Shown here one piece after another: positions 22,765 to 36,000 of a stretch of 64,000 nucleotides of DNA. The stretch comes from Polytrichum commune (lineage: Eukaryota; Streptophyta; Polytrichopsida; Polytrichales; Polytrichaceae): positions 7,318,501 to 7,382,500 of the forward strand of contig OX485807.1 of assembly GCA_950295325.1 (NCBI GenBank). Reading direction: 5' to 3'. The notes beneath the pieces are model-generated. The model saw nothing but the letters and a program-made list of their open reading frames with translations. It made no database searches and had not been told where the DNA came from. Position numbers and translations under genes: made by a program. Numbering within the stretch: the stretch's first letter is position 1; every line of letters starts with the position of its first letter.

Positions 22765-24340
22765 AACTTTTTTTAGCATGAAGATTAGGGTGTTTAGCTT
22801 GCTTCCCACCCGCTGCAACTATGGCCTTCTGCTGCCTATCTTCCGTAAGGGGCCCTAGGCTCTGCCAATTCGCCCACATTGGCCAATTTTGGACGTTTCA
22901 TGTTGGAACCACTTTTGGCTATGTTGTCTTATGTTTTTGCATATCGGGCTATTCGAATATGAAATGTGTAACTTCGCAGTTTTATGTTGGTGCTTTAAGA
23001 TTCAAAATTGGCAATGTATGGCTCAATCACAAGGCTTTTGCTTCAGTTGTTCCATTCATGAGCACAGAGTTGTTGTTTTTGTTTGTCAGCTCTGTTATTT
23101 TCCCCCCACAAAGTGATCCGACGCACAATATTTGAGAGTTGAGCTGACGTGGGAGAGCGTTTTCAGATGAGCCTAACCTAAGGTTTTACACTTAGTGCCA
23201 AGTACCCTATTCAAAATGCCTTTTCACAATGTACATTTAGCCCTTGTTAGCATGGGACTCATAAAGTCACACACGCGCACGCACACGCGAAAGTGACCAA
23301 TGCAACTATCATTTCAACCATCCATGAGGTTATTGGCTTATCATCGCAACTTCATTGTGTTGAGTAACCAATATTTCACAGGGTTCTAGTTACATAGCCC
23401 TTGCTCTATTGAAATCTTCATTTGACCATGGTCACATACGCTAGTAGTGTAGGAACTTGGTGGTATAGATACATATCTAAGTATGAAGTCACTACTAGCA
23501 TATGAGTCCTATGCAATCGTCCCACGTCAATGAAAGAAAAATGCAAATCTACCATTACGCTAGATTTGCAAATTTTCTAATAACATAGGATAATTTTCCA
23601 GTGATGTATCTCAATTGCCTAGGACTCATATGCTTGTAGTGAATGAAATGTACATCTTGGAATGAAAACCAATATAGGTCATCTATAATTTTCACATGTG
23701 AAGAATATTTAAGTTATTCACCTTGCCTCAAAAAAAAATACAAGTTCAGCTCATGCATGTTCCTCATTTGAATTTGCTCATGTGCTCATGTAATAATTTT
23801 TATTTTGCTATCAAACCTCTGCACATCATGCTGAAATCCAAAAATAGTCCATATTAAGCTGCTGACTGCTGTAAGTACAAATGTTGATGTTCCACTGACA
23901 AGCTCCTTGTATTATTATTTTATAATGCACGTCCTTGCATTATAAAATGCTGGATTTCTATATTTTGAAGTAAAGTAGGTTGTCTTGTTTGTGCGAAACA
24001 TTTCAAAGCTCTCATGACATAATTCAGATGCTGGTACGAGTTCGTGGGTTTTGGGTTGAAAACATCATGTATCTCAACAAACACTCCATGAGTCACTGCA
24101 AGAGATGTTGGATATTAAATTGGACAAATTTTATTGTATGTTCAACCTAAAGTTGTTTGGACTCTTCAAAATTGAATGAGTCTTCTCTTGGAAAGGTCTT
24201 AATTGGTATTTCTGCTGTAATTGTGCATGTACATGCTATTCGAATGACACACAGTTGTTATAATTTCCAGGGGATTTACTGAATGGGCTTAAAGCTTTCT
24301 GTAAGTGGTGACAATTTGTCAATGTTGTATATACAATTAT
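22765..24340. other. Non-coding stretch
   Basis: No gene or bounded repeat seen. A short alternating CACACGCGCACGCACACGCG tract is at about 23270-23290. Confidence 0.5.
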
Positions 24341-24983
24341 GAAGTTGTTATAAGTAACCTCTATCAAATGGTCCTTGAGAAATTATATCGGCGTGTATCA
24401 TTTCCTTACTGAACTTCAAAATATGTCAATGACACATCAGTAGGCGCATTCTTACTACTTATGAGCACAAGTCGCACATTATACTTAGAAGGAGCTATCA
24501 TTTATATCTGGGTATCATTTAGTGGATTTGTATATATAGGTTGGAGAATATTGGGGAAAAATGCAATCACGTGGAAGTTTTGGCATGTCAAGAACAGATT
24601 ATTGAATGCTAAGAAACCCTAAATCTGGATTAACCCTAGCAGCTCTTCAAGTCGTTTCATTTGGGTATATATGGGTAAATAAGTTGTCATGAACCCCTGT
24701 CAAGCAGTCCTTCAGATATTATTATCGGAGAGCATCAGATCCTTCCTGAACTTGAAAACTTGTCAATTATACATCAGTAGTTGCATGATATAGAAGGAGC
24801 TATATATCCGAGTGCTTGAAGTGGTTGGCGTATGTAAGCTAAGCTTAAATTGGAACATGTTGGCAAGAAATACAACAAAGTGGAAGTTTTGCATATCAAG
24901 GAGAAGGGATGATATAATGTGTAGAAACCCTAAATCTGGAGTGACCCTAGCCGCAGCTCTTCAAGTCATTTCGTTATCTGGGT
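24341..24983. repeat. 0.3-kb imperfect tandem duplication
   Basis: Copies at about 24341-24668 and 24677-24983 share ordered blocks: ACATCAGTAG, GAAGGAGCTAT, GTGGAAGTTTTG, GAAACCCTAAATCTGGA and AGCTCTTCAAGTC. Indels are common. Confidence 0.75.
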
Positions 24984-25078
24984 AAATCATTTGCTTGACA
25001 TGGCGTGTTGATAAATTGAGCATATGAACAGGAAGGTGAACTTAAAACAGGGAAGGAAACTCAAATTGCTTGCGACAG

Positions 25079-25471
25079 ATGGATAACCAGGGGACCACAG
25101 CCAAACCAAATGGCAAAGACAAAGCAATACCTGTGGGATCAGCGTCACAATGTGTTGGGAATAATTCAACGGGAAGCACACATGGTGATGATAAAGTTAT
25201 GTCCAAAGTTGATGGTGGAAATCATGTTGTGTCACTTGACAAGGGCACCACCCCTCCAAATTCCGGGCAGCCAAGTCCTGGAGGAAATGCAGCTTCTCAA
25301 GTTGTTTCTGTCAATGTTACGGCCATTGACCACAGAAACACAAATATTCAATCCAAAGCAATTAATAACACTGCAACAGTTTCCAATGTAGTTATAACAT
25401 CGTCCGATGTGACAGTTAAGTCTGTATCCATGTCCAATACTGATTTGAGTAGCCCTGATGCCCACAAGTAA
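25079..25471 (+). CDS. Possible small serine/asparagine/threonine-rich protein
   Basis: The frame from ATG at 25079 encodes 130 residues starting MDNQGTTAKPNGKDK, rich in S, T, N, G and V, with no transmembrane segment or motif I recognise. It could be a disordered protein or one exon. It lies just after a tandem duplication and upstream (in reverse) of the 3' end of the transporter gene. Nothing but the open frame supports it. Confidence 0.25.
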   Translation: MDNQGTTAKPNGKDKAIPVGSASQCVGNNSTGSTHGDDKVMSKVDGGNHVVSLDKGTTPPNSGQPSPGGNAASQVVSVNVTAIDHRNTNIQSKAINNTATVSNVVITSSDVTVKSVSMSNTDLSSPDAHK

Positions 25472-27050
25472 CCTTGGAGCAGGAATGGTTCGGGGAAGAA
25501 TAAACCATGGGTTCACTGGGAACTAGAACTAAAACCATGAGGAACTAAAACTAAAACCCATTTCAGTGCTTACAGGCTCAAAAACGTTTGGCATACTGAT
25601 AAAGGTAATTAACCCACAACAAGATACTACCTAAGTGGCTGGTTTTAATATGTTTGATTTTGCAAAAAGCTGATCATATAATAGAGTTATCCTTCAACTC
25701 AATGGGTTGAAGTTGTCTCGAGTTGGTCCTGTATGATTTTCCATTGGTTGTTATGCATACGGAATCAATATAAAAATTTCCATTTGTGGTGCATGCTTGG
25801 AGGTAGTGTGTGAACTTTAATGAAGAGCAACCTATTTTGGTTCATTGAGGGCCAAACTCATTTTAGCACCTCTTGGCATGCCAAGATGAGTTTGATCCTC
25901 AATATGCCAATATTAAATGTTCTTTGTTCAGACCTCCACACTACGTCCAAGCATGCATCGAAAACTTACCGAACATGGAAGGTATTGTATGCAAAACGAC
26001 CAACTCCTGGGCAAAAGTCATGTTGAGTTAGAGGATAACTCTAATATGTTGATGAATAATCTATTTGATGAATCCTGTCAAGCTCTGATGACACTCTGAG
26101 CACATTCTTATCAACCATGTTACACTTTCCCCAATTCCAAAAAAATGCAGCACATAGGGCATTCTCTACTGTGTAGCTCACAAGCCAAATAGATTCTTGG
26201 AAACATTTTTTTGACATTCTGGGAAATTGTGTGAACTCAAAACTGTCCCAATCTGTTCTTTAATCCTGCCAATTTCCATTAAGGACAAGGTGATCTATAT
26301 TATAGTGAATTCAACTGCTCTCTGAATATGTCGATATTTCCCATGGTTGAATTACTGGATTTGCAAAGCACATAGTTTTGTGACAAATTCTGCTCCAAAT
26401 TCTGCAACTAAATTTCTACCAAGTTGTGGCATACAAAACAATGGAGATGAAAGTTATGAAGAGCACAAGTTCAGAGTTCATAATAATAGGTTTGGCCAAA
26501 GGTTGACTACATGCTGAAGAATCACACCAGCATATCCTAATATGGGCTGATGAATCTGGATTTCGTATTTCATAAATTTTGCTAGACAAATATTCTACCT
26601 TGGGGCACTCTGATCAACATTTTAAAGCCTGTTTCACGAAAATAAGTAGATTATTTGAATTGCATGCCCTTATGTTGTCTGAACAATATACCTGGTAAGA
26701 CATAGAAACTCTCTGAACAGAATATGGGGGAAGACAAAAAAATCACAGGAGAATGAAGATGATGAAACTGTTTTTAGTATAAAGTCTATTCCTGATTTTA
26801 AACCCTTTTACAATGAATGAAATTGACCCGTTTTGGGCCTGTGGGCCGTCAAAGAGTTAATCCTAAAATTTCCTCAAAAGTTGTGTACTTTACGACCTCC
26901 TGATCTGTGCTGCGCAATCTAACTAACTGTCGTCTTCAGACCACCTTTGGGGACTCTTGCCCGTATATGAACTATGATACATTACACTAGAAGAAAATTT
27001 GGCCGTGTTTCGGTCTGTGATACATGAGGTTTCACAGGACCTTGAGGTCA
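25472..27050. other. Downstream region of the transporter gene
   Basis: No gene is supported. It holds the 3' flank of the minus-strand PDR gene; I could not fix a polyadenylation signal. Confidence 0.5.
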
Positions 27051-30000
27051 TCACCGCTGTTGGAAATTCAAGTATTTGATACCGAAAGCGAAAACGCTGG
27101 CAAAAACGACTGTGAACACCACTGGCATGGCGACGGCAGTTCCAATCATGTCATTCCTGAACCCAAATGTCTTTGTTACAAATTCTTTCACCATTTCAGG
27201 AGGCCCACCTCCTATTACATTGACAAGGGTTTCATCATCACCAAATTGTGTCGCAATCATCCCATACAGTGTCCATGCAACAGGACACGCCCAGTAATAC
27301 CAAGTCCACCACTTGGGTATGTTCTGCAAGTCAAGGAAAACCAGTTTAATGGATCACCAGATTGACATTTCAATTTTCAGAATCAGAATTGAGATGCAAA
27401 AGATATAAGAGGTCAAACTAAAGATTCTCTTTCTTAGTAAGTGATCACATAGGCCCCTGGCCCTCCCAAATGTGTTAACAATTCAACCTAGAATGGTGCC
27501 TACATTTTGAGCACATAGTCCAATCTCATTGTAACACATGGTGACTTTTTGGTGTCCATTCTTAACCACTAACTTTGCCATATATCATTCAAATATAAAT
27601 GTGCAACTAAAAAGAGTGGCCACATAAGGCACACATACCTTACATGCAATGTGTGTAAGTTTATGTCATTTTCATCATTGAGTTCATTTTGAAATGAAGA
27701 GGTGTACTTACAGGTTTGAAAATGAGAAAACCCGAGAAGAGGTTGAAGATGGAGTAGAAACCCGAGGCGACAATTGCGGCAATCTGGTGGTTTGGCGTGA
27801 GGGCAACAGCCATCATACCATAGTAGGTGAAGTAGAGGAGGCTGAAGCACATGATGAAAGTGTAATAGAAGAACTTTGCAGCTGTCCACTTGAGGTTTAT
27901 CATTGAATATGTAATCAACGAGTACGTAACTCCTTGAACTAAGCAATATGGAAGTTCTATCAATACCTACAAAACCAAACCAAAACATCCCACCATAAGG
28001 TCACTCCTGAAGAGTATCATCCTGAACAAGGCACAAAACAGCAGTATAATAGATGAACTTGTAAACCAATAGTGTACGAAACTTCATACCAGAGCAATGG
28101 CGTATGGGAGGGCAGAGTACATTCCAGCTGCTCTTTCTCGATAGAATATTGTTCTTTCAATGGCAACAACGGGTTGGACAGTGGACGAGTTGTTCACCCC
28201 AATGAAGAGTACAGCTCCATACATGGATCCCAAAACACTGAACAAATTGACTTGCTCGGATCTGCAAATTAACCCAACCAACAACAAGCTTTGTTGTTCA
28301 GAATGTCCTCACTCAGTGGGCGGACTGAAATCAAGAGAATTGAATATTTCACGAGGATCTGAAAGCTTTTGGTAAGTTGCGCAAAGCTATATGCATGGTG
28401 AAAGTTACTAGGGTTGGTAAGGAATTTTTGAGTAATGACAGTAAGCAGACAGTATGTAAAGAACACTGAGCATCCTTGAGCATGTCTAAGGACGCTCTCT
28501 TTCTATTCTACCTTCAAGAATAAAATTCCAAGAATCAAGGTCCTTCACGACATGCATGAAATGCTGAGCAGAGTCAAATGGCATTAAGTTCTTATTAGTC
28601 AAGACCAGTCTCATTGTTGCGTATATTTGGACACAAAGCCTTCTTTCATCTACCAAGATTCAATTGAAGAGGTGTGTTCCCAATGGAACCATTCTTAGGT
28701 TAAACGGATTACCTAAGAATTCTTTCATTTTCAATAGAACCTAAATAGGTTACTTCAGAATAATATACATGAACTCCAGGGTGACCTAGATAACAAGAAC
28801 TACAAAACGTTCCTACTCTTATAGGTTTACTGTAGTTCCGTGCCCTGTAAATTCGAGTAGGAAAAGACAAATTGCACCCCCTGGTGATGTAATTACTTAC
28901 GTTTTTTGGCCAATATCCCAAAACATGGTACCAAACAGGAGAGCAGTCCCCAGGGTGAAGAAGTAACGGACACAATTGTAATCAGGGCTTCTCCAATAAG
29001 TGCACTTTGTCTTCCATAGGCACGCAACAATTTGCATCCAAAACGATTGCGCGTACTGTGTGGGAAAGTGGAGATCCTTTGCGCCTCGGACCGGTGTACT
29101 CAGAGTTTTGACCAGCTCCTTGTTTCGCCTGCAAGTTTATCCTTCAATGTGAATATTGTGCAAGAAAATACTTACAGTTGTATGAAAATTACCAGGAAGA
29201 GTAGAATAATCAGACTGCCAAATGCCCTCAACCCTCAACCCTAAACCACAATTGAAGAGCAATAGAAGAAAGACATCCGACTTCTAAAAGAAAATACATC
29301 TCTGTAACAAGCAGTCTAAACCATGCAGTAAATTAGAATATGCAATTAATCTTAATGAATAGTGGAAGAGCACCTGCAAAGTAAGGATTGCCTATAAATG
29401 TCTGCAAAGTCGGTGTGAAGTTGTGCCTCCATTGCTGGGCTGCTCACTTCCAGCATCCAAGTTGCTGGATTGTACCCTTCCTTAATCTTTGGTACTCCGG
29501 AAATCGCCTACAAAACAGAAACACAATGTTATGTCACATTAACTCGCAAATTACATTGAGACTATATGTGGTAGGTAGTTCAAGAAACCTTTTTCCCTGA
29601 TTGTCCATCTGAACCGAATTCTGAGTTGTTTCAAGCCCAACTTTAATTGGGATGCTTAGTAGTTTGATAGGTCAGAAGATTGGCTAAGTTTACCTCGAAG
29701 TAATTTATTAGCATGTTCGAGTTCTGGCCCAATGGACCCATGTAAATCACTTGCCCTCCACGCTTCATCAACAACATCTGCAAGTAAAGCTATCTTTGAT
29801 CAGTACCAAATGTAAAGAGTTCAATTGTTACAGATTCTAGTGAAGGAAGGATAATAATGCCTATATTTTGCCAACAGCACCAGCATGAAATATAGAGTGT
29901 CTTCGCCTGCAGGCTACAGCTTCAATTAAGAGGTGGACTATTTTTAACGGCCTTAACCACAGAGGGCAATTTAATCGCCCGTTGCTCCGCCCCTACTAGG

Positions 30001-33000
30001 GTCAACGAGCCCCTTGGTCCTTAAGATAACCAGGTCACAATTGGATAAACCATAGCAAGAAATACTAGCATGGTTCAGTGGAGAACGAACCCACATTTTC
30101 ACTCAAGGGTCATTTACACTAGGGGTGGTTGTGGTCAGGGTCATGGTCATGGTTGTGCTTTCCCTTCTTTGGTTCCATTTCCATGGAAAAGCCATAATAA
30201 ATGCTAACCACAATCCCAATACTCCATGTGGTTAACCACCCTTAGGGTGGTTGTTCATGTTCATGTGGCATTACTAGAGACCTTCAAGGCCAAGGTCCAG
30301 GGAGAAAGTTGAGAAGGCAATCACTTTAACACTAATATCCAAGGCCAACAAGGATAATAATAATTTGATTTGTCCTCAAGTACAAGACCTAAACCAATGC
30401 TAGAGTGCGATTTAGAAGACCGACCTTACCATCAACCACAACCACAACCACAAGGATTTGGACAAAACAAGTGTGAATGAAAAACCATACTTAAGGTTGA
30501 CTGTTGTGAGTAACCATAACAACAAGTACAACCACCTTTGTACTGGAAACAACTCTTCAAGCTATTGGCTTTATGCTTTTGATCCTAGTGTTGGAAACAA
30601 TGGCCACAGTTTCTCATGAGAAAAGTACTACATCATTGCATTACAGTATGCAGCAGTAAAGGTATAAACTACAGACCAATATAGGGTGCCAAGTGGTTAC
30701 CTCATCAAAAGCTTCAAAGATGTCAATGCTGGGTTGATGGATGGTACAGACAACCGTGCGCCCTGTATCGACCGTGTTCCTTACACAACGCATCACTATG
30801 GCTGCAGCACGGGCATCAAGCCCACTTGTGGGCTCATCCATGAAGATAATGGAAGGATTGGCTACCAATTCCACTGCAATTGTTAGTCTTTTTCTCTGTT
30901 CAGTTGACAGACCTGTCACTCCAGGCAAGCCCACCAGTGCATTTTCCAAAGACTTCAGCTCTACCAACTCCATCACCTCCTCCACAAATTGCTGTATTCA
31001 AAAGATACATACACAAGTTCAGTAACTGCTGTAATCTGCTGGCTGTATAGCTTGGAAAAATGACGGGTGGGGGGCACACATAACACTAGAGTCTGAGGAC
31101 TGGTGACCACTGAAATTTAAGATCTCTATAGCTTCCTGAGACCATCCCACTTCACTTTAAACTAGAGCTTGAGGGCCTAAGGGACCATGGAAGATTGAAC
31201 AGATGAAAAGCTCACATGGAGTCCTACATGGCATGCAATGGATTATTTTTCATGGTCTACCAGATTTTGCGTCAAGCTCACCTCAAAGGGGTGGGTCCAA
31301 AAAATTGGGAGACCATGACACTTCAAAATCTCCCAGCTCGTGATTTATTGTAACTTATTGTGTAGATAGGATGGATAGGATGGTAATGAAATAGCATTCA
31401 GTTGCACATGTCTTTACATTACAGTTGAAGGCCTGTGACTGCAAAAATTAAATTTCGAATCTCCATGGTATGGCCTTTGGATGAGTTCAAGGGTCCTCAC
31501 GATTTCATGGCAAAGTGTAAAGTAGTGTAAAGTGCCCTGATAAACAGTGGAGTGGGTATAGGTTAATTTCCAACATACCATGCGGCTTTTGGAGTCTATT
31601 TCAGGAGATAGCCGTAACCACGCCGAGAACATGAGTGATTCCTTCACAGTGACCTGAGGAGAGTGGATGTCATTTTGCTCACAGTAGCCGGATATACGAG
31701 CAAATGTCTCTTGGACCTTAGGGAATCCAGCTATTCTTATATCACCTTCTATGTAGCCTCCAGTTTTCCTCCCTGCTAAGACATCCATTAATGTTGTTTT
31801 CCCAGCACCGCTCACACCGACCAATGCGGTCAAGACACCCGGACGGAAGGCACCTGTAACTCCACACAGCAGCTGAAGCCTTTCTTCTGGTACACCCTGG
31901 GCTTTCATAGCCTGCAAAAACATGCAAATTGCAAGGAGTGAAATTCTGTGATATTTTTAAGACCTGGGTATGCTAACTCATTTGCCTAAACGGGCAAGCT
32001 TATAGTGTGGCCCACTGTATACACTATCACACAGGAAAATAATGCGCAACCCTACTTACACTTGTCATGCCCTTGTCATATACCCACCTCCTTCCCTTAT
32101 GTTGGAAGTCTTCCAAATGCTCACCATTTTCAATCCAATAGAAATATTGCGGCTTACAATGTGGACCTACGATGTTAAATGCCATGGTTAGGTATATAGT
32201 GTGCACCCACATATTATACCCAATGTTTTTTGTGTGGAAATGAGCAAATAGTGTGGCCCACAGTATATACCGTAGTTAGTGTAGCATATTCAGGATAAGC
32301 AGAACCGGGTGAAGCTAGATTCCACCTTCATGCATGTGGAATCAGCCCAATATTCTTGATGCAATGTCTTTGATTCCTCATCTAGGGTGACCCCATAAGG
32401 AGCTTAACAATGATAGTTCCAAGACACAAAGTTACTGAATATCACCTCGATGGAGGAGGTTAAGAAGGTGGACATACAGGTGGCATGTCGACATAGTATT
32501 TTATATCACTGAAAGAGATTGCAAGTGGCTTAAAAGGCAATATCATCCCACGTTTCGCCTCCTTTGCTGCAGGTGGCTGTGCCTCGTCACCCTGACCATA
32601 TGAGATTTTCATAACGTGTTCTTGAATGTGATCACCATTTCGGCTGTCTCCTCCTACAACATGCAGGAAATATGAACATGAGTACTGGCAGGACGCACAA
32701 CCTGCTAAGAAATATAGCCAAATTTTGAAGTGTTAAGATTCAGGGTTTAGGGTTAACCAGATTTGGAGCCCTCTACATGACAGAAGATGTTCCATTCACC
32801 ATCTAATTTTTCATTTTTCTGTAAAAGACAAGAATATTCCAGGATTTTAAAGAAATTTACCATAAATATTGATCGAATCCTTAGACCTCCGGGATTTCCT
32901 CGACTTGTGCCGGGTTGAAACAACAATGGAGTCAACTCCTGTCAGGTTGGCCGTTTTTTGAGCAAGCTCCTCCTCTGTAATAACAGCCTGTGGCTTTCCC

Positions 33001-36000
33001 AATGCTGTGCAACCACAAAGGCAAACATTCAAAACAAGTTTTTTTTTTTTGTAACAAACAGCAAAAGTAATGTGTATTGACCACTTCGAAAGGTGAGATA
33101 CAAAAACATAGGAACTCAATGAACGAGTGTAGCAGGGGTGAGATTGTACTGACGGTTAAGGTATGTGAGAGCTAAAGTATATATTGTGTTGAATAGGATC
33201 ATGTAGCCGAAGAGTGCTGCGACTCCAAGCCAGTACCAAAATGCGTGCGGAAAAACACCGTTGTTGATCAACACTTTCTCCCCAAGTGTGTAAGTGCTGT
33301 TCTGAATTGGCTGTCAAAAAGGAGGAAGACATAAAAATATGTGAGGAACACTAAAAAGTTGTTATCCTAGATGTACGTTTACCATAAATGTTGATTGAAT
33401 CCATATTTGATGGGTGAAATGGCTGTCAAGAAGGAGGCCATTTAAAATATCTGAATAACACTTTGAAGATGAACTACTTCAAAGCAGCATTATAACCTTA
33501 AACTGATAGTGTGTTATTCTTAGCTGTATGTTTTCCAGTCCTTCTATAATTTATTGGGTTCAGGACAAAACCAGAAGAATTAATTGTGCTTGCAAACAAC
33601 ATATTTCATGATGGGTGAAACAGATATAACTTACTGTTGCCCATCGAGGTGCGAGAAACTCGTTAACAGTGATGGCATTTTCTGCATATGCAAGTGGTGA
33701 TCCCCAGTAACCCCATATCCACCATGACTTAATTTTCTGTCTTGGAATAATGAAGCCCCCAAGCATGACAATGATGAGTAAAGCTAAGGTCCCTCCTGTG
33801 TTGGCAACCACCTGTGTTCGACACAACCCCGCAATTGCCCGGAACATCGAGGACGACATCAAGTGCACCAGACACAGCAGTAAATATTGCCTGAAAAATC
33901 TGGACAAATGAAACCCGAGGGATGCACATAATCATATAACCACATCGATCACGATTTCACTTCAAACAGATATTGCTTGCTTTGTTGAAATGTGAATGCC
34001 ATGAAGATGTATCCGCAACATTGCCTCAAACTAGGAAGGAGGTGAATTTAGACTCATACATGAATTTTGGATACTATGAAATTGTATACAAGTGGTTCTA
34101 TTGGTGGGTCCTTTGATAGAAATGGCAAAATCTAGCCTCAGATGTGAACTACTTCCCTTGAAGTTGTGAAGATTTTGTTGCATTACACTGTACTATTGGA
34201 GAAAACTACATCTACAATCTTCGTTTTTACGACCACATTGCTTCTCATTATTTATATATATATAATAAGGGTTCCCATCGTAGACTTATGTGCATCCATG
34301 GCACAAACAATACTCTCATGTGCATTATTGTTTTTGGATAAATCTGTTGTGCCGATAAAGGTTTAGGGTCACAAACCTGCTAGCCTCGGGTGTCATGCCC
34401 ATGCCATAGTAAGTGATGACAACGTAAATTCCGGTCTCCGCTAATGAGCTTGGAATACTCATCACAAGAGTTGGTAACGAGTAAGCCCAAGCAGGGTAGA
34501 AAAGAAGCTCTCTTTGCTTGTAGAACACGGGGAGGCGCATGATGGTCATCGAAAGCTCCGCGTATCCATTGAACATCACAATGACAACCCCAAAGAAAAT
34601 TGCTCCCATGTACTTTGCACCGTCGGCTTCTGTTTCATGGTTCATTGTCGTGCGGAGAAATGTCGTCATGCCAATAAATCCTACAATTCCAATCTGCACA
34701 TGAACCCATAGACAGCAAATGAATTTTACAATTTTGATGAATAAGTGATGATGGGTGCAGTGAAGGTTGTAGTGTAGTGTCGTATCACTGTGAGGGGTTT
34801 ACAAGCAAGAGACAAACTGTGTTGGAAATTAATGAGGAGTGGGTGGGGGTCATGGTAACCCTTAAAAGGTCCAAGGGGTTTTAGATTACTTGATATTTTT
34901 TACTAAAAGTGTCAAAAGGCCGGACCAATTCTGAAATTATCCCCTTTATCATATTCATCATTTCAATCAGAGCAAAACAAACATGTAGAACTAATTATAA
35001 GGATATTTGAGCTCGTGTAAACGACCTAGAATCAAATACATTCCATGCATATCTAATCACCGTCGTCACATATGGCTCTATTTTCACTAGGCCCTAGTCT
35101 TAATAGGTAGTGCTAAATACGGATCCAATACATATTTTAATGCTTTTTTTCACAAATCATCATGTATCCCATATAAACACACCCCCAATACTTTACGGGT
35201 TAAGATTTACCTGGAAAGTTTTGAAAATATATACAAAAGAGTTTCGTTTCATGAGGAGGAATTCTTTGGCAAAGTTCGCCTTGAAGAGCTCAAAGTTGCT
35301 GACACCATAGCGCTCAAACGTCAAGGCTGCCTTGTGGGAGCGTTCTCTATCGTAGGCAATCGCGAGTTCCTCCGACATGTTGTGTCCGACATGGAATGTC
35401 TTGAACCTGTCAGCAAACTGCTTCACAGAAACATATCGGTAAGGTCGCAGCCTATTACTCCAGTATTGTTCTTGATCTTTTTTTGAAGTCACCTGCACCA
35501 TATACATACACAAATTTTACGAAGGATTAGGTACTAAATAGCTGGAAGTACCACTTTTCTTGAAGAGCTTGAAAGAATTTGAAGTGGTGGCACTCTAGAC
35601 TTGAATCAACGTACTTAGGTCCCCTTCGTACTAGAAGCTTGAGTTGAGAGATCAAACTTGCAATGGTTTGATACTTGGAGTTGACAAGCTTGTATCCAAA
35701 GCTCAAACTATTGAGACCTTCACCAGTCTTCAAGGTCTCACTAGTTTGAGTAAGTGTAAAGTGGCCATGCTCAAAGTAAGATGTCAAGAGGGGAGTTAAA
35801 CTCAAACCAAGGAGCATTCATGACAAGCCAAAGAATGCTTGAAAGCCCGGCTTTGGGCTCACAAAAATGAGAGCTCAAAGTCTCGATGTACGTTCCTAAA
35901 GCTTGCAATTTTGACTGAGAGATTGTCAGAAATGATCGAGAGCTTGTTGTGTCATTCCACACGGGATCCACCAAGGAGCCATCTAAGCGTTGTAAGCCCG

